A stretch of DNA of 64,000 nt from Opitutaceae bacterium TAV5 (GCA_000242935.3 CP007053.1:2899001-2963000); one strand, 5' to 3'. Counted from the first letter of the stretch, positions 24,329-33,560 are shown. Notes: generated from the sequence alone by a model not told the origin. Translations and numbers: made by a program.

Positions 24329-25278
24329 GGGAGATCGGGTTCGGGATGGAGAGTCCATGTCGTGGTCCAGGTAAAAGTGTCGCCGGGAGCGATGTCGTAG
24401 CGGGTGAAGAGTTCGGGGCAGAAGACCCGGCGGGTGGCATAGAATGCGAAGCGAACGGCGGGAGTGTCGTTCGCGATCGTTATCCCGGTACCGAAGCGTC
24501 GGTGGATAACCCGGACAAAGGCGTCGGCGGGTTGCAGGCAATCGACGCTGAAGGTGAGCTTGTCGTCTTCGGCAAGTTCCCGGGCCAGGCGGAGGCGTCC
24601 ACGCGCAAGCAGGAGCGGATCGGCGCCCATGATGCGGGTGAGAGGCAGGCGGGGCGGGAGCAGGAGGAGGTAGTCGGTGCCGACGGGGACGCGGCCGATG
24701 GAGATGAAGTTATGGCCGTAGTGGTGGCCGGACAACAGGCGGGCGCCGGTGTTGGTGAGATGGCGGCGGATGATGAAAGCATCCCCTGTAACCGGAATGG
24801 TGATGTGTTTTTCGAGGGTGCAGGATGTGCCGTCGGATGAGGCCGGGCTTTGCCAATGGAACGTGAGGGCTGTGGTGAATTGTCGCCAGGTCCAGTGGCC
24901 GGCATCGGCGAGAACGGAGGCGTGTTCGTTCTGGCGGATGAGGCCGACGCCGATTTTGAGGGAGGTGGTGTCGCCGGTTTCGTCAGACACAAATTCTTCG
25001 GCGGTGCCGGCAGCGCTGTCGGGGGAATGCGGGTCGTGCGAATCGAGGTGGGCGCCGAGGAGTTCGAGGCCGCGCCATCTCGCGGAGAGCATCATGCCGG
25101 ACCAGTCGAAGCGGGTGGAGCGGTAGTAGCCATGAGCGGCTTCGGGAAGCGTGACCGTGAGGTCGATATCGCCGTGACGGAGCCGGGCGACCGGGAACGG
25201 GTGGGCATCGTCGCCCTTGGCGGCGGAGAGAGCGAAGAGGAGAAGCGGGATGAAAAACAGGGGCAGACGAGGGTTCAT
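24325..25278 (-). CDS. Secreted aldose-epimerase-like protein (locus C)
   Basis: The 317-residue product has a signal peptide (about 1-20, ending SAAKGDD). The mature part resembles a galactose-mutarotase fold: HGYYRSTRFDWSGMM, then LEKHITIPVTGDAFIIRRHLTNTG, GHHYGHNF and a beta-rich end. I see no clear pair of catalytic histidine and glutamate, so it may bind sugar rather than epimerise it. The start is fixed by a 4-bp ATGA overlap with the upstream gene (25275-25278), and its own stop overlaps the next start. Export suggests a role outside the cytoplasm. Family placement is by overall resemblance only. Confidence 0.7.
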   Translation of the reverse strand: MNPRLPLFFIPLLLFALSAAKGDDAHPFPVARLRHGDIDLTVTLPEAAHGYYRSTRFDWSGMMLSARWRGLELLGAHLDSHDPHSPDSAAGTAEEFVSDETGDTTSLKIGVGLIRQNEHASVLADAGHWTWRQFTTALTFHWQSPASSDGTSCTLEKHITIPVTGDAFIIRRHLTNTGARLLSGHHYGHNFISIGRVPVGTDYLLLLPPRLPLTRIMGADPLLLARGRLRLARELAEDDKLTFSVDCLQPADAFVRVIHRRFGTGITIANDTPAVRFAFYATRRVFCPELFTRYDIAPGDTFTWTTTWTLHPEPDLP

Positions 25279-28175
25279 CGTGCCGTGGTGATTTTTACGG
25301 GGAGTTCGCCGCCGTCTCCGGGGAGGGCAATGACGAGGCGCTGGATTGATTGATGCCTGGAGGAAGCGAGCTGGCCGGAGTGGTTCGCTGGCCATTCGAT
25401 GATCACACTTTTGCCTGCGGGGTCCTTGGGGCGGAAAAGGATGCGGTTGGAGGCGGACGTTTCGAGGGTGGCTCCGTCACGGGCGACGAGCGGGAGGTTG
25501 AGGAATACTTCGCGGATGGGTTCGACTGCGCGAAGGCGGATGATGATCGTCAGGATGTCGCCGGTTTGCGAATACTGCCAGACGAGATTGCCGAAAGGAT
25601 TGTCGAGTTTTGCATTGATGGCGAAGGTAACAGTGGCGCCGGCTGCTGCCGCGCCGGTGCCGGGATCAGTGGAGGTGGAACGTTCCTTGCCGGTGTGGAA
25701 GAACCGCCCGGATGCATCGCGGCCGTAGATGCAACTGAAGAGGAGATCCTCGGGGCGAGTGATCCGGGCGGTGGCCGAGGGAGCGAAGGGAGCGCCGCCA
25801 TTGATGAAGGAGCCGAGTTCCCGTGTCCAGAGAACGGTGGGGCCGCCGCCCATAAAGTTGTCGAGGCGACGGGTTGCGCCTTCGACATCGTAAAAGACGA
25901 CGCCATAAAGATCGCTTCCTTTCCAGGCACGCAAGCCGGGCAATTGCCAGATCCGGTCGCTCTCCTCGAAGGGCAGGCGGGCGGGAGCGGCAGTTTGCGG
26001 AAGGTCATACGCCTTGAAGAGATGGGGAAAGAGATTTCCGTAGTTGAATTTCCACGCACCATAGCCGCGAGCGAGCCCCTGCTCCACGACCTTGCGAATC
26101 CAGTCGGGGTTGTTGGCGATATAGCTGGCGTTGGTGGCATCGTTGCCGACACCCTGCCGGGGCTGGCGCGAGAGAGCGGCGCGGGCGGCGGCGAGAGGGA
26201 ATTCGGCCCTGGTGATGTGATCGGTGCCCCAGATGGCATGGGCGAAAGGGATGGTTTTGCGTGTGTTGACCGAACCTGGCGAGACGACGCCGCCACCGGG
26301 CTGGGGCAACCAGAAAAAACTTCGCAGGCGAAGATTTTTACCGATCGCCTCCCGCATGGTCGAAACGATCTCGGGCGAGGCCGCGGGGAGTTCGCGGTAG
26401 ATATGATAGCAGGCGGCCATGTAGGCGGCATTGACGGCGTCGTAGTTTCCGTCCGGCCCGTAATTTTCCAGATAAAATCCGGCGGGATGTTGTCCGAATT
26501 TTGAATCCGGCGCATCGCGACCGGCGGCAAGGAAGGCGCGCATCTGGTGCTCGAAGTAGCCGAGAAAGCGGGGTTCGCGGGTAACGTGGTAAACCTGGAG
26601 GTGGGCAAGAATGATGTGAAGCCACTGGTTGGACATGTAGGCGCGGAAGTCGGCAAGTTTGTCGCCCACGGCCATGACAGCTTCACGCCACAGGGCCTCC
26701 GCGTCGGAGGGCAATCCGGGATTCGTTTTGAGGAGCTGCAGGGTTTCGGCGAGCTCCATGTAGACGAAGAACACGTGCGTCATCGGGTAGCGGGTCTCGA
26801 TGAGGGTGCGTTCGCGGACGAGGTCGTCGCCTTGCAGGCTGACGATGTTGGAGAGGGCGGAAAAGGTGGCTCGGGTGAGCAACTCGTCCGTGCCACCCGC
26901 GGGATTGAGCGGGGAACGGAAGGCCCAGGCGGCAGCTAGGGCGGAGGGGATGCGGACGGAGGCCTTGTCGGTGGGAAGGAAGTGGGTCCAGTTGGGTGTG
27001 AGGCGGGCGGCCGGAGAGGTCCATGTCCACCCGAAGAAAGGGCTGGCAGGATCGAGGTTTTCGTTTTGCAGGCGGAGCATGTGCTCCAGGTTGTTGAGGG
27101 GAGCGTAGTATTTGCCGAAGGCGAGGGCTTGTCGGGCCAGTTCACGGTCGCTGGCGGCGAGCGTAGCCGGAATGCGGTCGGGCATGTGCCAGGCAGTAAC
27201 GATGTCGGGATGGATTTTGTGGACGTTGCGCACCATCCAGTCGCGGGCGCGGGCTTGCAGGGGGCCGGCGGTCCAGAGTCCGTGGCTTTTGATGGCGCCG
27301 CCGCGGAGTCGCCGGGCGGCTTCCGGATCCGGACAGAGGAGGCCGGGGGCGCCTTCGATGACGAGTGCTCCGGCGGCGGTAAAGGTTTCCGGAATTTTTA
27401 CTTGGCAGATCGTGTCAGGGGACGGTTTTTCCCAAAGAAGGCGGGCGGGGCGTTTTACGGGGTCCGGAGCGGGAGTGGCGACGAGTCGCCCGGCGCCGTC
27501 CCGGAGTTCGAGCCCTGCGGGATCGCCGGCTTCGATGCCAACCAGCAGCGTGACAGCGCTGTCGGGCAACCAGAGGAAGGCGCTGCGCGGTGTGGTTTTT
27601 GTGACGCCGAGAGCCATCTCGCCGCGTACGCCCCAGGTGTCGGTTGCCGGCAGGCGGAATTCCACCATGTCTCCCTGGCGTCCTCCGGTGAAGGATACAC
27701 GCCAGATGCCGGCGCTGGCGGGTGCGTCTGTTGGCAGACGGATTTCATGAATCGCCACGCCGGTTTGCTGGCCGGAGAAACTTTCGATGGCGACGAGATT
27801 GCCGTCGGGATTGAAGATGCGCATGTGGGCGGCGGGTTCCCAGGGCTGCGCGTCCGGGATGACGGTTTTGCGGGCAACGATGATCCGGTCTGGCCCGCCT
27901 TTGGCATACTCGGCCAGCATGCCGACTCCGCGAACCCCGCCACTGAGGACCTGGATGCGCATGCGCTGGACAAGCGGGAGCCCGCCGGCCTTGTCGGCAG
28001 GGATCAGTGCAACGTCATCGGCCGGAGTGGAGACGAGGGCTTCGGGGCCAGCCTCGACACCGGTTTGGGAAAACGCGGGTGTGAATGCTGCGAACTTCAG
28101 GGCAAGACCACCAAGGAGTACGGAAAAAGCGGGGCGCATTTTCCGCAGGGACGCAGAGAGGAGGATTGCTGTCAT
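25275..28175 (-). CDS. Large secreted protein of unknown function, possible polysaccharide-degrading enzyme (locus C)
   Basis: A 966-residue protein with a signal peptide (about 1-37, ending AFSQTG). The first 300 residues are beta-rich. The middle (about 310-770) is helical with many aromatic and charged residues (NVHKIHPDIVTAWHMPDR, MSNQWLHIILAHLQVYHVT, PAGFYLENYGPDGNYDAVN), reminiscent of alpha/alpha-toroid lyases. The last part is a beta-sandwich. This architecture suggests a polysaccharide lyase or hydrolase of an uncharacterised family, but I cannot name one. The start is set by a 4-bp ATGA overlap with the pseudopilin gene; its stop overlaps the next gene in the same way. Confidence 0.75.
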   Translation of the reverse strand: MTAILLSASLRKMRPAFSVLLGGLALKFAAFTPAFSQTGVEAGPEALVSTPADDVALIPADKAGGLPLVQRMRIQVLSGGVRGVGMLAEYAKGGPDRIIVARKTVIPDAQPWEPAAHMRIFNPDGNLVAIESFSGQQTGVAIHEIRLPTDAPASAGIWRVSFTGGRQGDMVEFRLPATDTWGVRGEMALGVTKTTPRSAFLWLPDSAVTLLVGIEAGDPAGLELRDGAGRLVATPAPDPVKRPARLLWEKPSPDTICQVKIPETFTAAGALVIEGAPGLLCPDPEAARRLRGGAIKSHGLWTAGPLQARARDWMVRNVHKIHPDIVTAWHMPDRIPATLAASDRELARQALAFGKYYAPLNNLEHMLRLQNENLDPASPFFGWTWTSPAARLTPNWTHFLPTDKASVRIPSALAAAWAFRSPLNPAGGTDELLTRATFSALSNIVSLQGDDLVRERTLIETRYPMTHVFFVYMELAETLQLLKTNPGLPSDAEALWREAVMAVGDKLADFRAYMSNQWLHIILAHLQVYHVTREPRFLGYFEHQMRAFLAAGRDAPDSKFGQHPAGFYLENYGPDGNYDAVNAAYMAACYHIYRELPAASPEIVSTMREAIGKNLRLRSFFWLPQPGGGVVSPGSVNTRKTIPFAHAIWGTDHITRAEFPLAAARAALSRQPRQGVGNDATNASYIANNPDWIRKVVEQGLARGYGAWKFNYGNLFPHLFKAYDLPQTAAPARLPFEESDRIWQLPGLRAWKGSDLYGVVFYDVEGATRRLDNFMGGGPTVLWTRELGSFINGGAPFAPSATARITRPEDLLFSCIYGRDASGRFFHTGKERSTSTDPGTGAAAAGATVTFAINAKLDNPFGNLVWQYSQTGDILTIIIRLRAVEPIREVFLNLPLVARDGATLETSASNRILFRPKDPAGKSVIIEWPANHSGQLASSRHQSIQRLVIALPGDGGELPVKITTAR

Positions 28176-28882
28176 GGAATGATCGTCGATCCGAGAGCCC
28201 ACCCGGAGCCGAGCCAGGCGTCGTTGGGGCGGCTGTTGACGGCGGCAGAGTACCACCAGCCCGACCAGAGACGCTTGTCGGAGCCTTTTATCCGTTCCAC
28301 GTGACCATCGAGAAACACGCAGTTCAGCGCCCCGGAATGGCGCAGCGGCAAGGTCTTTTTGGCGCCGGAATCATTGGTCCAGGCCGCGTTCCAGGAATCC
28401 CAGATGACAGGTGTGCGCGAGGGTTGCTCGTAGTGGGTGTGGGCGTTCTTGCCGGTTGCCTGGCTGGCCATGCCGTAATCGGGTCCGCCGTTCACGGGAT
28501 TTGTGGTGAGGCCGTTTTGCGCAACCGAGGGGCAGATGTCCGTTTCGTCCCTGATGAAGGTGCCGTCCGGCTTCCAGACGAAAGCAGGGCCCGGGCGGTA
28601 GTATTGACGCAGCATGCGTATGCCCTGCGCCGTGTGGTTTTCAAATTTCCAGGCCGCATTGTCGGTCGGCGGCATGATGCCCTTGTGCTCCTGGAGGTAC
28701 ATCTGGAGGGCGACACCGAGTTGGCGGACCTGACCGGAGCAGCGCACGGCTGTCGCCTTGCTCCGCACCGATCCGAGAACAGGAAGAATGATCGCGGCGA
28801 GTACGCCGATGATCGCGATGACCGCCAGCAACTCTACCAGGGTAAAGGCCCGCCTTGGCGGAGCGGATGCTTCTGTTTTCAT
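28172..28882 (-). CDS. Pseudopilin-like protein with H-X9-DG tail (locus C)
   Basis: A 236-residue protein. A short basic leader ends at Ala12/Phe13 with Glu17 at +5, followed by the helix FTLVELLAVIAIIGVLAAII. The tail has the complete signature His, nine residues, Asp-Gly (HSGALNCVFLDG). I chose the ATG at 28882; upstream codons in this frame belong to the preceding gap. Its stop overlaps the start of the 966-residue protein gene by 4 bp, so the pseudopilin and the presumed glycan-degrading protein are translationally coupled, direct evidence that the pseudopilin belongs to the catabolic operon. Confidence 0.92.
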   Translation of the reverse strand: MKTEASAPPRRAFTLVELLAVIAIIGVLAAIILPVLGSVRSKATAVRCSGQVRQLGVALQMYLQEHKGIMPPTDNAAWKFENHTAQGIRMLRQYYRPGPAFVWKPDGTFIRDETDICPSVAQNGLTTNPVNGGPDYGMASQATGKNAHTHYEQPSRTPVIWDSWNAAWTNDSGAKKTLPLRHSGALNCVFLDGHVERIKGSDKRLWSGWWYSAAVNSRPNDAWLGSGWALGSTIIP

Positions 28883-28979
28883 GGGGGAAGGAAAGAAATT
28901 GAGCGGGAGGCGAAACGCCGGGGCGATGCGGGAAGGGAAAGCCGGAAGTGAGACGGGCAGTGGCGCAATAACACCACGT

Positions 28980-29702
28980 TCACTTTCTGCTTGCACGCAC
29001 GAGCAGCGCAAGCGTTGCCGCACCGGCAAGCAGCAGCGCGGTGGCGCCTGCTTCGGGGACGGCAACGGAGCTTCCGTTGATAACGATGTTATCCAGACGC
29101 ACGTAATGCGCACCGATGTTGGCCGTGTCGTAGAGATAGAAATTCAGCGTGACGCCCGATTGCCCCTGGAAGGCTATTCCGGACAGATCCACCGTAAATG
29201 AGGTGAACCTGGATACCGAGTCGGTGTTGGCAACGGTATGGGAGGCCACCGTGCCGCCGCCTTCCAGAACGAGGCTGGTGGAGAAGGGAGATGTTTCCCG
29301 ATCACTGCGCACCTCGGCGGAGAGGAGATTGCTGATTCCGGTAGAGGTGGCGTTCCCGCCGAGATCGAACGAGACGGAGTCGAGATTCAGCACGTGGCCG
29401 GATTCCGCGCTGATGGTCACACTGAGGTAAAAGCCGGCGTCAAACGCATCCGGCGTATTGTTGGAAGTGACATACGCGGTGCCGCTGCCGGAGCTGAAAC
29501 CGCCGCTGGCACTCCAGACGGCGGCTTCCGCATGCACGGCTTCGCCCGGCGCTATGGTGGCGGCGCCGGTGCCGTCGCTGAACGTATAGCTGACCAGAGT
29601 CGCAGCTCCGGAAGCCTGCTGGAAGCCGACGGCTGCAGCGAGTGTGAAGAGGCCGGCGAACAGATGAGCGGGCCGGCTGACGAGGGTGAGTTTCGGGCGC
29701 AT
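28980..29702 (-). CDS. PEP-CTERM-like protein (locus C)
   Basis: A 240-residue exported protein with a signal peptide (about 1-33, ending QQASGAATL). The beta-rich body has SLDSVSFDLGGNA-type strands and ends with YVRLDNIVINGSS. The C-terminal sorting region reads VPEAGATALLLAG, hydrophobic helix, RASRK; the usual PEP is replaced by PEA, a tolerated variant or a weak signal. The ATG at 29702 gives the clean signal peptide. It is the first gene of the locus C operon, 97 bp before the pseudopilin and divergent from the LacI gene with only about 60 bp between. Confidence 0.87.
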   Translation of the reverse strand: MRPKLTLVSRPAHLFAGLFTLAAAVGFQQASGAATLVSYTFSDGTGAATIAPGEAVHAEAAVWSASGGFSSGSGTAYVTSNNTPDAFDAGFYLSVTISAESGHVLNLDSVSFDLGGNATSTGISNLLSAEVRSDRETSPFSTSLVLEGGGTVASHTVANTDSVSRFTSFTVDLSGIAFQGQSGVTLNFYLYDTANIGAHYVRLDNIVINGSSVAVPEAGATALLLAGAATLALLVRASRK

Positions 29703-29710
29703 GAAAAACG

Positions 29711-29767
29711 TCTGGCGGGAATTTTTCTGGCTGGAAACGGCTTCGTCGCTCACATCATTGAGTGATG
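29711..29767. promoter_or_regulatory. Divergent promoter/operator region of locus C
   Basis: The 62-bp gap between the PEP-CTERM gene and the LacI gene must hold both promoters. It contains a direct repeat TCTGGCGGG (29711-29719) and TCTGGCTGG (29726-29734), and an inverted repeat CATCA-TTGAG-TGATG (29753-29767) that overlaps the LacI start codon. Either could be the operator; neither is as clean as the sites in loci A, B and D. Confidence 0.3.
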
Positions 29768-30814
29768 CCGACACCCCGACCCGCCACCATGAGCGACGTA
29801 GCGAAGAAAGCCGGTGTGCACCCGTCCACGGTTTCGCTGGCGCTACGCAATCATCCGAGCATCCCGCGCGTGACGTGCGAGCGTATCCGCGCGCTGGCCG
29901 ACAGGCTTGGCTACCGCCCCAATCCCCTGGTTTCCGCACTCGTCGCCGAACGCAAGCGCAGGCGGCCTTCCGGTTACGGCTCCACGCTGGCTTTCCTTAC
30001 GGCGGGGAGGGCGCCGGACGAGTGGAAACTGTCGCCCAATTACGTGGTCCTGCACGATGCGATGCAGGTCCACGCCGACCTCCGCGGCTACAGGCTGGAA
30101 CGGTTCTGGCTGGAAGAGCCGGGGATGTCGCCTGCCCGGCTCCGGCAAATCCTGATCAGCCGGGGCATCCGGGGCATTGTCGTATGTCCGTTGTTCGGGC
30201 CGCCGCGTGGACTGGATTTCGACTTTTCGGGTTTCGCCGCCGTCGAGATCGGCCACACCGTGAGTTCGCCCAACCTGCACCGTGTCTCCATCAACTACTA
30301 CGCAGTCATCCGCCTGGCCATGGAGCGGTTGCGCGCGACCGGACACCGACGTATCGGCCTGGCCACGACATCGCAGGTGGACAATCGCGTCAATCACCTC
30401 TCCTTGGCCGCGTTTCTGGCCGAGCGGCACAACGATCCGAAACATTTTGTCGCGCCGTTGACGCGGTCGCACTGGGACAGGGAGAGTCTCGGACCATGGC
30501 TGCAGGCGAAGAGACCCGATGCCATCATGGTGCCGCTGGCCGGAGACCACGGGCTTTTCGGAACGTTGCTGCGCGACTTGTCCGTATCGGTGCCGCGTGA
30601 CCTGTCGCTGGTCTGCCTGGACAGCCTGCCCGGCTCCCGGCAGAGCGGGGTGGTGCAGGATCTGGAAGCAGCGGGCCGCGCGGCGGTCGACCTCGTGACG
30701 AGCCATGTCGAGCGGGCCGATTTTGGTGTTCCCCGACGGCCGCAGATGATCGTCGTCGATGGCGACTGGCAGGATGGCGACAGCTTCATGCCGAGAGGGC
30801 CGGGGAGCGTTTGA
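29765..30814 (+). CDS. LacI-family transcriptional regulator (locus C)
   Basis: The 349-residue regulator begins at the ATG at 29765 (a GTG lies one codon earlier). The helix-turn-helix is at about residues 8-29 (TMSDVAKKAGVHPSTVSLAL), followed by IRALADRLGYRPNPLVSALV and the sensor domain (GIVVCPLFGPPRGL, VSINYYAVIRLAMERL, GHRRIGLAT). The YYAV segment and the SALVAERKRRR linker are typical of the LacI group found with verrucomicrobial PEP-CTERM loci. It diverges from the locus C operon and probably represses it. It converges on the GH4 gene. Confidence 0.93.
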   Translation: MPTPRPATMSDVAKKAGVHPSTVSLALRNHPSIPRVTCERIRALADRLGYRPNPLVSALVAERKRRRPSGYGSTLAFLTAGRAPDEWKLSPNYVVLHDAMQVHADLRGYRLERFWLEEPGMSPARLRQILISRGIRGIVVCPLFGPPRGLDFDFSGFAAVEIGHTVSSPNLHRVSINYYAVIRLAMERLRATGHRRIGLATTSQVDNRVNHLSLAAFLAERHNDPKHFVAPLTRSHWDRESLGPWLQAKRPDAIMVPLAGDHGLFGTLLRDLSVSVPRDLSLVCLDSLPGSRQSGVVQDLEAAGRAAVDLVTSHVERADFGVPRRPQMIVVDGDWQDGDSFMPRGPGSV

Positions 30815-30828
30815 GCCTGGCGAAACCG

Positions 30829-30859
30829 TCGACCGGCCTGTTTGGCTCGATCCGGTCGA
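30829..30859. terminator. Weak hairpin in the convergent LacI/GH4 gap
   Basis: TCGACCGG and CCGGTCGA form an 8-bp stem with a 15-nt loop in the 73-bp gap between two convergent genes. No T-tract follows on either strand, so termination is only suggested by position. Confidence 0.3.
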
Positions 30860-30887
30860 GGGAAACGGTGATCCGGTAAAATGGACA

Positions 30888-32360
30888 TCAATGTCCGGCG
30901 CGCGGGTTGGCGCGGGCCTTTCGGAGTTCGGAGAGGGTGCGGGTTTTTTTCGCGGCGGCCGGCTTTCCGGGACGGGCTCGCAGGCGGGGTCCGGTGGCGA
31001 GGCGGTGTTTCGCGGCGGCAATGGTGGGGCCGTATTGCGGCAGCCACTTCTCGCCCGCCACCAGCATGTCATCCACGAGTTGCCAGATCTCCGGCGGATT
31101 GCAGACCGCGCCGGTCAGCGGATCGAGCATGAACGCTTGGCGCAGCAGCGCGTCGTCGCCGGAAACCGCCGCCGCGACCGCGAGGCGCTGCACGTTGACC
31201 GAGACATGGCACACCGCCGCGCAGCCGGGCGGCAGGTCGCCGACGACAGGCATGCTGATGCCGTTGCGATCCACATAGCCGGGGGCCTCGATCACACAGT
31301 CGTCGGGCAGGTTTGGGATGACGCCGCGGTTGATCGTGTTGAAATGCCCGCGATAGATGCGGCCGGTTTCGAGCGCCTCCACGATGCGCGAGCCGTGTTC
31401 GTCGGAACGGTTTTCCGGAGCGTAGGCGAGCGGCGCGATTTTCCGGCCGCGGCCGAATTCTTCCTCGAACCAGTGACGGCCCTCGGTGCACACGCGGAGG
31501 TAACCGCCGGTCTCGCCGTGTATCCATTCGCCGAGGTCGATCCATTTCCGGATTTCGGCGGGGCGCTTGCGGTACCACGGCACGTATTCGCTGAGGTGTC
31601 CGTTGGATTCGGTGCTGTAAACGCCGAAGCGGCGGAGCATGTCGATGCGTACTTTTTCCGTGCGGGAATAGCGCGGGTGCCGCTCGAAGGCGGCGAGCAG
31701 TTCCCCGCCGCCGATCTCGCGTCCGGCGTAACGGATTTTCACATACCAGGTCTGGTGATTGATGCCGGCGCAGACGATGTCCACCTCGCTGCGCGATTTC
31801 GCTCCGAGCACGTCGGCGATCTGCGTGTGGCCGTGCTGCACGCCGTGGCAAAGGCCGATGCAGCGGACGCCGCCGTGCGTGTTGGCCGCCCAGGTGAGCA
31901 TGGCCATGGGGTTGGCGTAGTTGAAGAGGATGCAGCCGGGCGCGGCGACTTCGCGGATGTCCTTGCAGAAATCGAGCAGGGCGGCGATGCCGCGCTGGCC
32001 GTACATGATGCCACCGGCGCAGAGCGTGTCGCCCACGCACTGGTCAATGCCGTAGCGGAGCGGGATGTCGATGTCGGTGGCGAAGGCTTCGAGCCCGCCG
32101 ATGCGCACGACGCAGAAAACGTACTTCGCGCCGCGGAGCGCGGCACGGCGGTCGGTGGTGGCGACGAGTTTCACCGTCTTGCCGAGACCGTTGGCGGCGA
32201 TGTCGGCGCGGCAGATGCGCGCCACCCTGTCGAGGTTGCGCCGGTTGATGTCGGTGAAGGCGAGTTCGATGCCGGAAAACTCCGGCACGGCGAGCAGGTC
32301 GGCGACGAGTTTGCGGGTGAAGCCGATGGAGCCGGCTCCGATGAAGGCGATGCGGATCAT
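30888..32360 (-). CDS. GH4-family NAD-dependent glycosidase (alpha-galactosidase/alpha-glucosidase type)
   Basis: A 490-residue cytoplasmic enzyme. GH4 enzymes cleave glycosides by an NAD- and metal-dependent oxidation-elimination route. Features are the Rossmann motif FIGAGSIGFTRK (7-17), NYANPMAMLTW (about 147-157), GLCHGVQHGH with metal-ligand Cys171, and CAGINHQTW with metal-ligand His201. The CHGVQ and GINH pattern fits the MelA/AglA/LplD branch rather than phospho-beta-glucosidases. The basic C-terminal tail (RPGKPAAAKKTRTLSELRK) is an extension beyond the family core. It is divergent from an AraC gene that may control it. Confidence 0.9.
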   Translation of the reverse strand: MIRIAFIGAGSIGFTRKLVADLLAVPEFSGIELAFTDINRRNLDRVARICRADIAANGLGKTVKLVATTDRRAALRGAKYVFCVVRIGGLEAFATDIDIPLRYGIDQCVGDTLCAGGIMYGQRGIAALLDFCKDIREVAAPGCILFNYANPMAMLTWAANTHGGVRCIGLCHGVQHGHTQIADVLGAKSRSEVDIVCAGINHQTWYVKIRYAGREIGGGELLAAFERHPRYSRTEKVRIDMLRRFGVYSTESNGHLSEYVPWYRKRPAEIRKWIDLGEWIHGETGGYLRVCTEGRHWFEEEFGRGRKIAPLAYAPENRSDEHGSRIVEALETGRIYRGHFNTINRGVIPNLPDDCVIEAPGYVDRNGISMPVVGDLPPGCAAVCHVSVNVQRLAVAAAVSGDDALLRQAFMLDPLTGAVCNPPEIWQLVDDMLVAGEKWLPQYGPTIAAAKHRLATGPRLRARPGKPAAAKKTRTLSELRKARANPRAGH

Positions 32361-32446
32361 GGGAAATGCGGGATGTGGAATGCGGTTCGTGGAGCGCGGT
32401 TCGTGACAGGCGGAACGGAGGATGCCGGTTCCCCGGATGTTTCGGG

Positions 32447-32523
32447 TTTTACACAAAGATCGCGAAGGGCGCGAAGAGCCTGACAGACAATTCTTTGTGG
32501 TCTTTGCGATCTTTGTGTAAAAA
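32447..32523. repeat. Long inverted repeat in the GH4/AraC divergent gap
   Basis: TTTTACACAAAGATCGCGAAG (32447-32467) is matched by an inverted copy at 32503-32523 with one mismatch in 21 bp. Between them lie GGGCGCGAAGAG and TTCTTTGTGGTCTTTG, giving a 77-bp hairpin-forming unit. The rest of the 327-bp gap (32361-32687) shows no further gene. It looks like a dispersed repeat rather than an AraC site. Confidence 0.7.
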
Positions 32524-32687
32524 TCAGAAGGTTTTGAAGCGTTGGCAGGATACCGGTTCTCCCGAAACCCCGGTTGTCAGGGAATCACAGGATTTGCGGG
32601 ATCGTGCTCGATAGTAGCGAAGTCTTTTCCCGGTTGCTACGGGATGAATGTGCGATTTTTTGCAGTTTTGTGCTTTTGTCGAAAAAC

Positions 32688-33560
32688 GTGTCGGGACGAC
32701 TTTCCCGAAAGATTCCGGTCGGGGCCTGTCCGCTTTTTTTCCCGGCGCGGACGGCGCCGCTGCATGCGATGGCGAGCGGTCTGGGTCACATGACGGAGAC
32801 GTCGCCGGCGTATGACTGGCACGGGTTGAAGCGGGGGCGGTCGGAGTTCGTACTGTTCCAGTACACGCTTGCCGGTCGCGGGCGTTTGCGGGCGGGAGAT
32901 CGCGAGTGCGAGGTGACGCCGGGCACGGCCATGTTGCTGCATTTTCCGGCGGACAACCGTTACTGGCTGCCGGCAGCGGCGGGCGCATCATGGGAGTTTT
33001 TTTATCTGTGCCTGCATGGGCTGGAGGTGATGCGGCTGTGGCCGCGCGTGGAGCAGGCGCACGGGCCGCTGGCGGAGATCGCCCCGGATGCGGAGCCGGT
33101 GCGGCTGGGGGCGGAGTTTGTGACGGCGGCGCTGGAAGGGCAGGTGACGTCGGCGTTCGAGGCGTCGGCCTGGAGTTACCGGTGGCTGATGGCGATGCTG
33201 GCGCTGGCGCCGGCGCGGGAATCACACGCGCCCCACGCGGCGGCGCTGGAGCGGGCGCGGCGGTATGCGGAGGAGCATCTTGCGGAAGCGCCGGGGCCGG
33301 GGGTGGAGGAGATGGCGCGGGCCGCGGGGATGTCGCGGTTTCACTTCACGCGGTTGTTCACGGCGCAGTTTGGCGCCCCGCCGGGCGAGTGGCTGCTCGG
33401 GCGCCGGATCCGGGAGGCGGCGCGGTTGCTGCGGGGGACGGAATTGCCGCTCAAGGAAATCGCCATGCGCTGCGGGTTTCGCGAGCCGGGGTATTTCGGG
33501 CGCGTGTTCCACGAAAAGACCGGGCAGCCGCCGGGGAGTTTCCGGAAGAGCGGGGTGTGA
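32688..33560 (+). CDS. AraC-family transcriptional regulator
   Basis: A regulator with an N-terminal cupin sensor (about residues 30-130: RSEFVLFQYTLAGRGRLRAGD, MLLHFPADNRYWLP) and a C-terminal pair of HTH motifs (PGVEEMARAAGMSRFHFTRLFTAQFG and LPLKEIAMRCGFREPGYFGRVFHEKTG). No ATG is well placed: the frame is open from a TTG at 32574, and I use the GTG at 32688 (290 residues) as the most plausible start; TTG codons nearby and an ATG further in remain possible. It diverges from the GH4 gene and is its likely activator. Confidence 0.8.
   Translation: MSGRLSRKIPVGACPLFFPARTAPLHAMASGLGHMTETSPAYDWHGLKRGRSEFVLFQYTLAGRGRLRAGDRECEVTPGTAMLLHFPADNRYWLPAAAGASWEFFYLCLHGLEVMRLWPRVEQAHGPLAEIAPDAEPVRLGAEFVTAALEGQVTSAFEASAWSYRWLMAMLALAPARESHAPHAAALERARRYAEEHLAEAPGPGVEEMARAAGMSRFHFTRLFTAQFGAPPGEWLLGRRIREAARLLRGTELPLKEIAMRCGFREPGYFGRVFHEKTGQPPGSFRKSGV

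Noticed and set aside
30759-32483. 574-codon plus-strand frame opposite the GH4 gene
   Set aside because: Asp/Glu/Ala/Gly-rich shadow frame. The GH4 frame has conserved NAD and metal-binding motifs.
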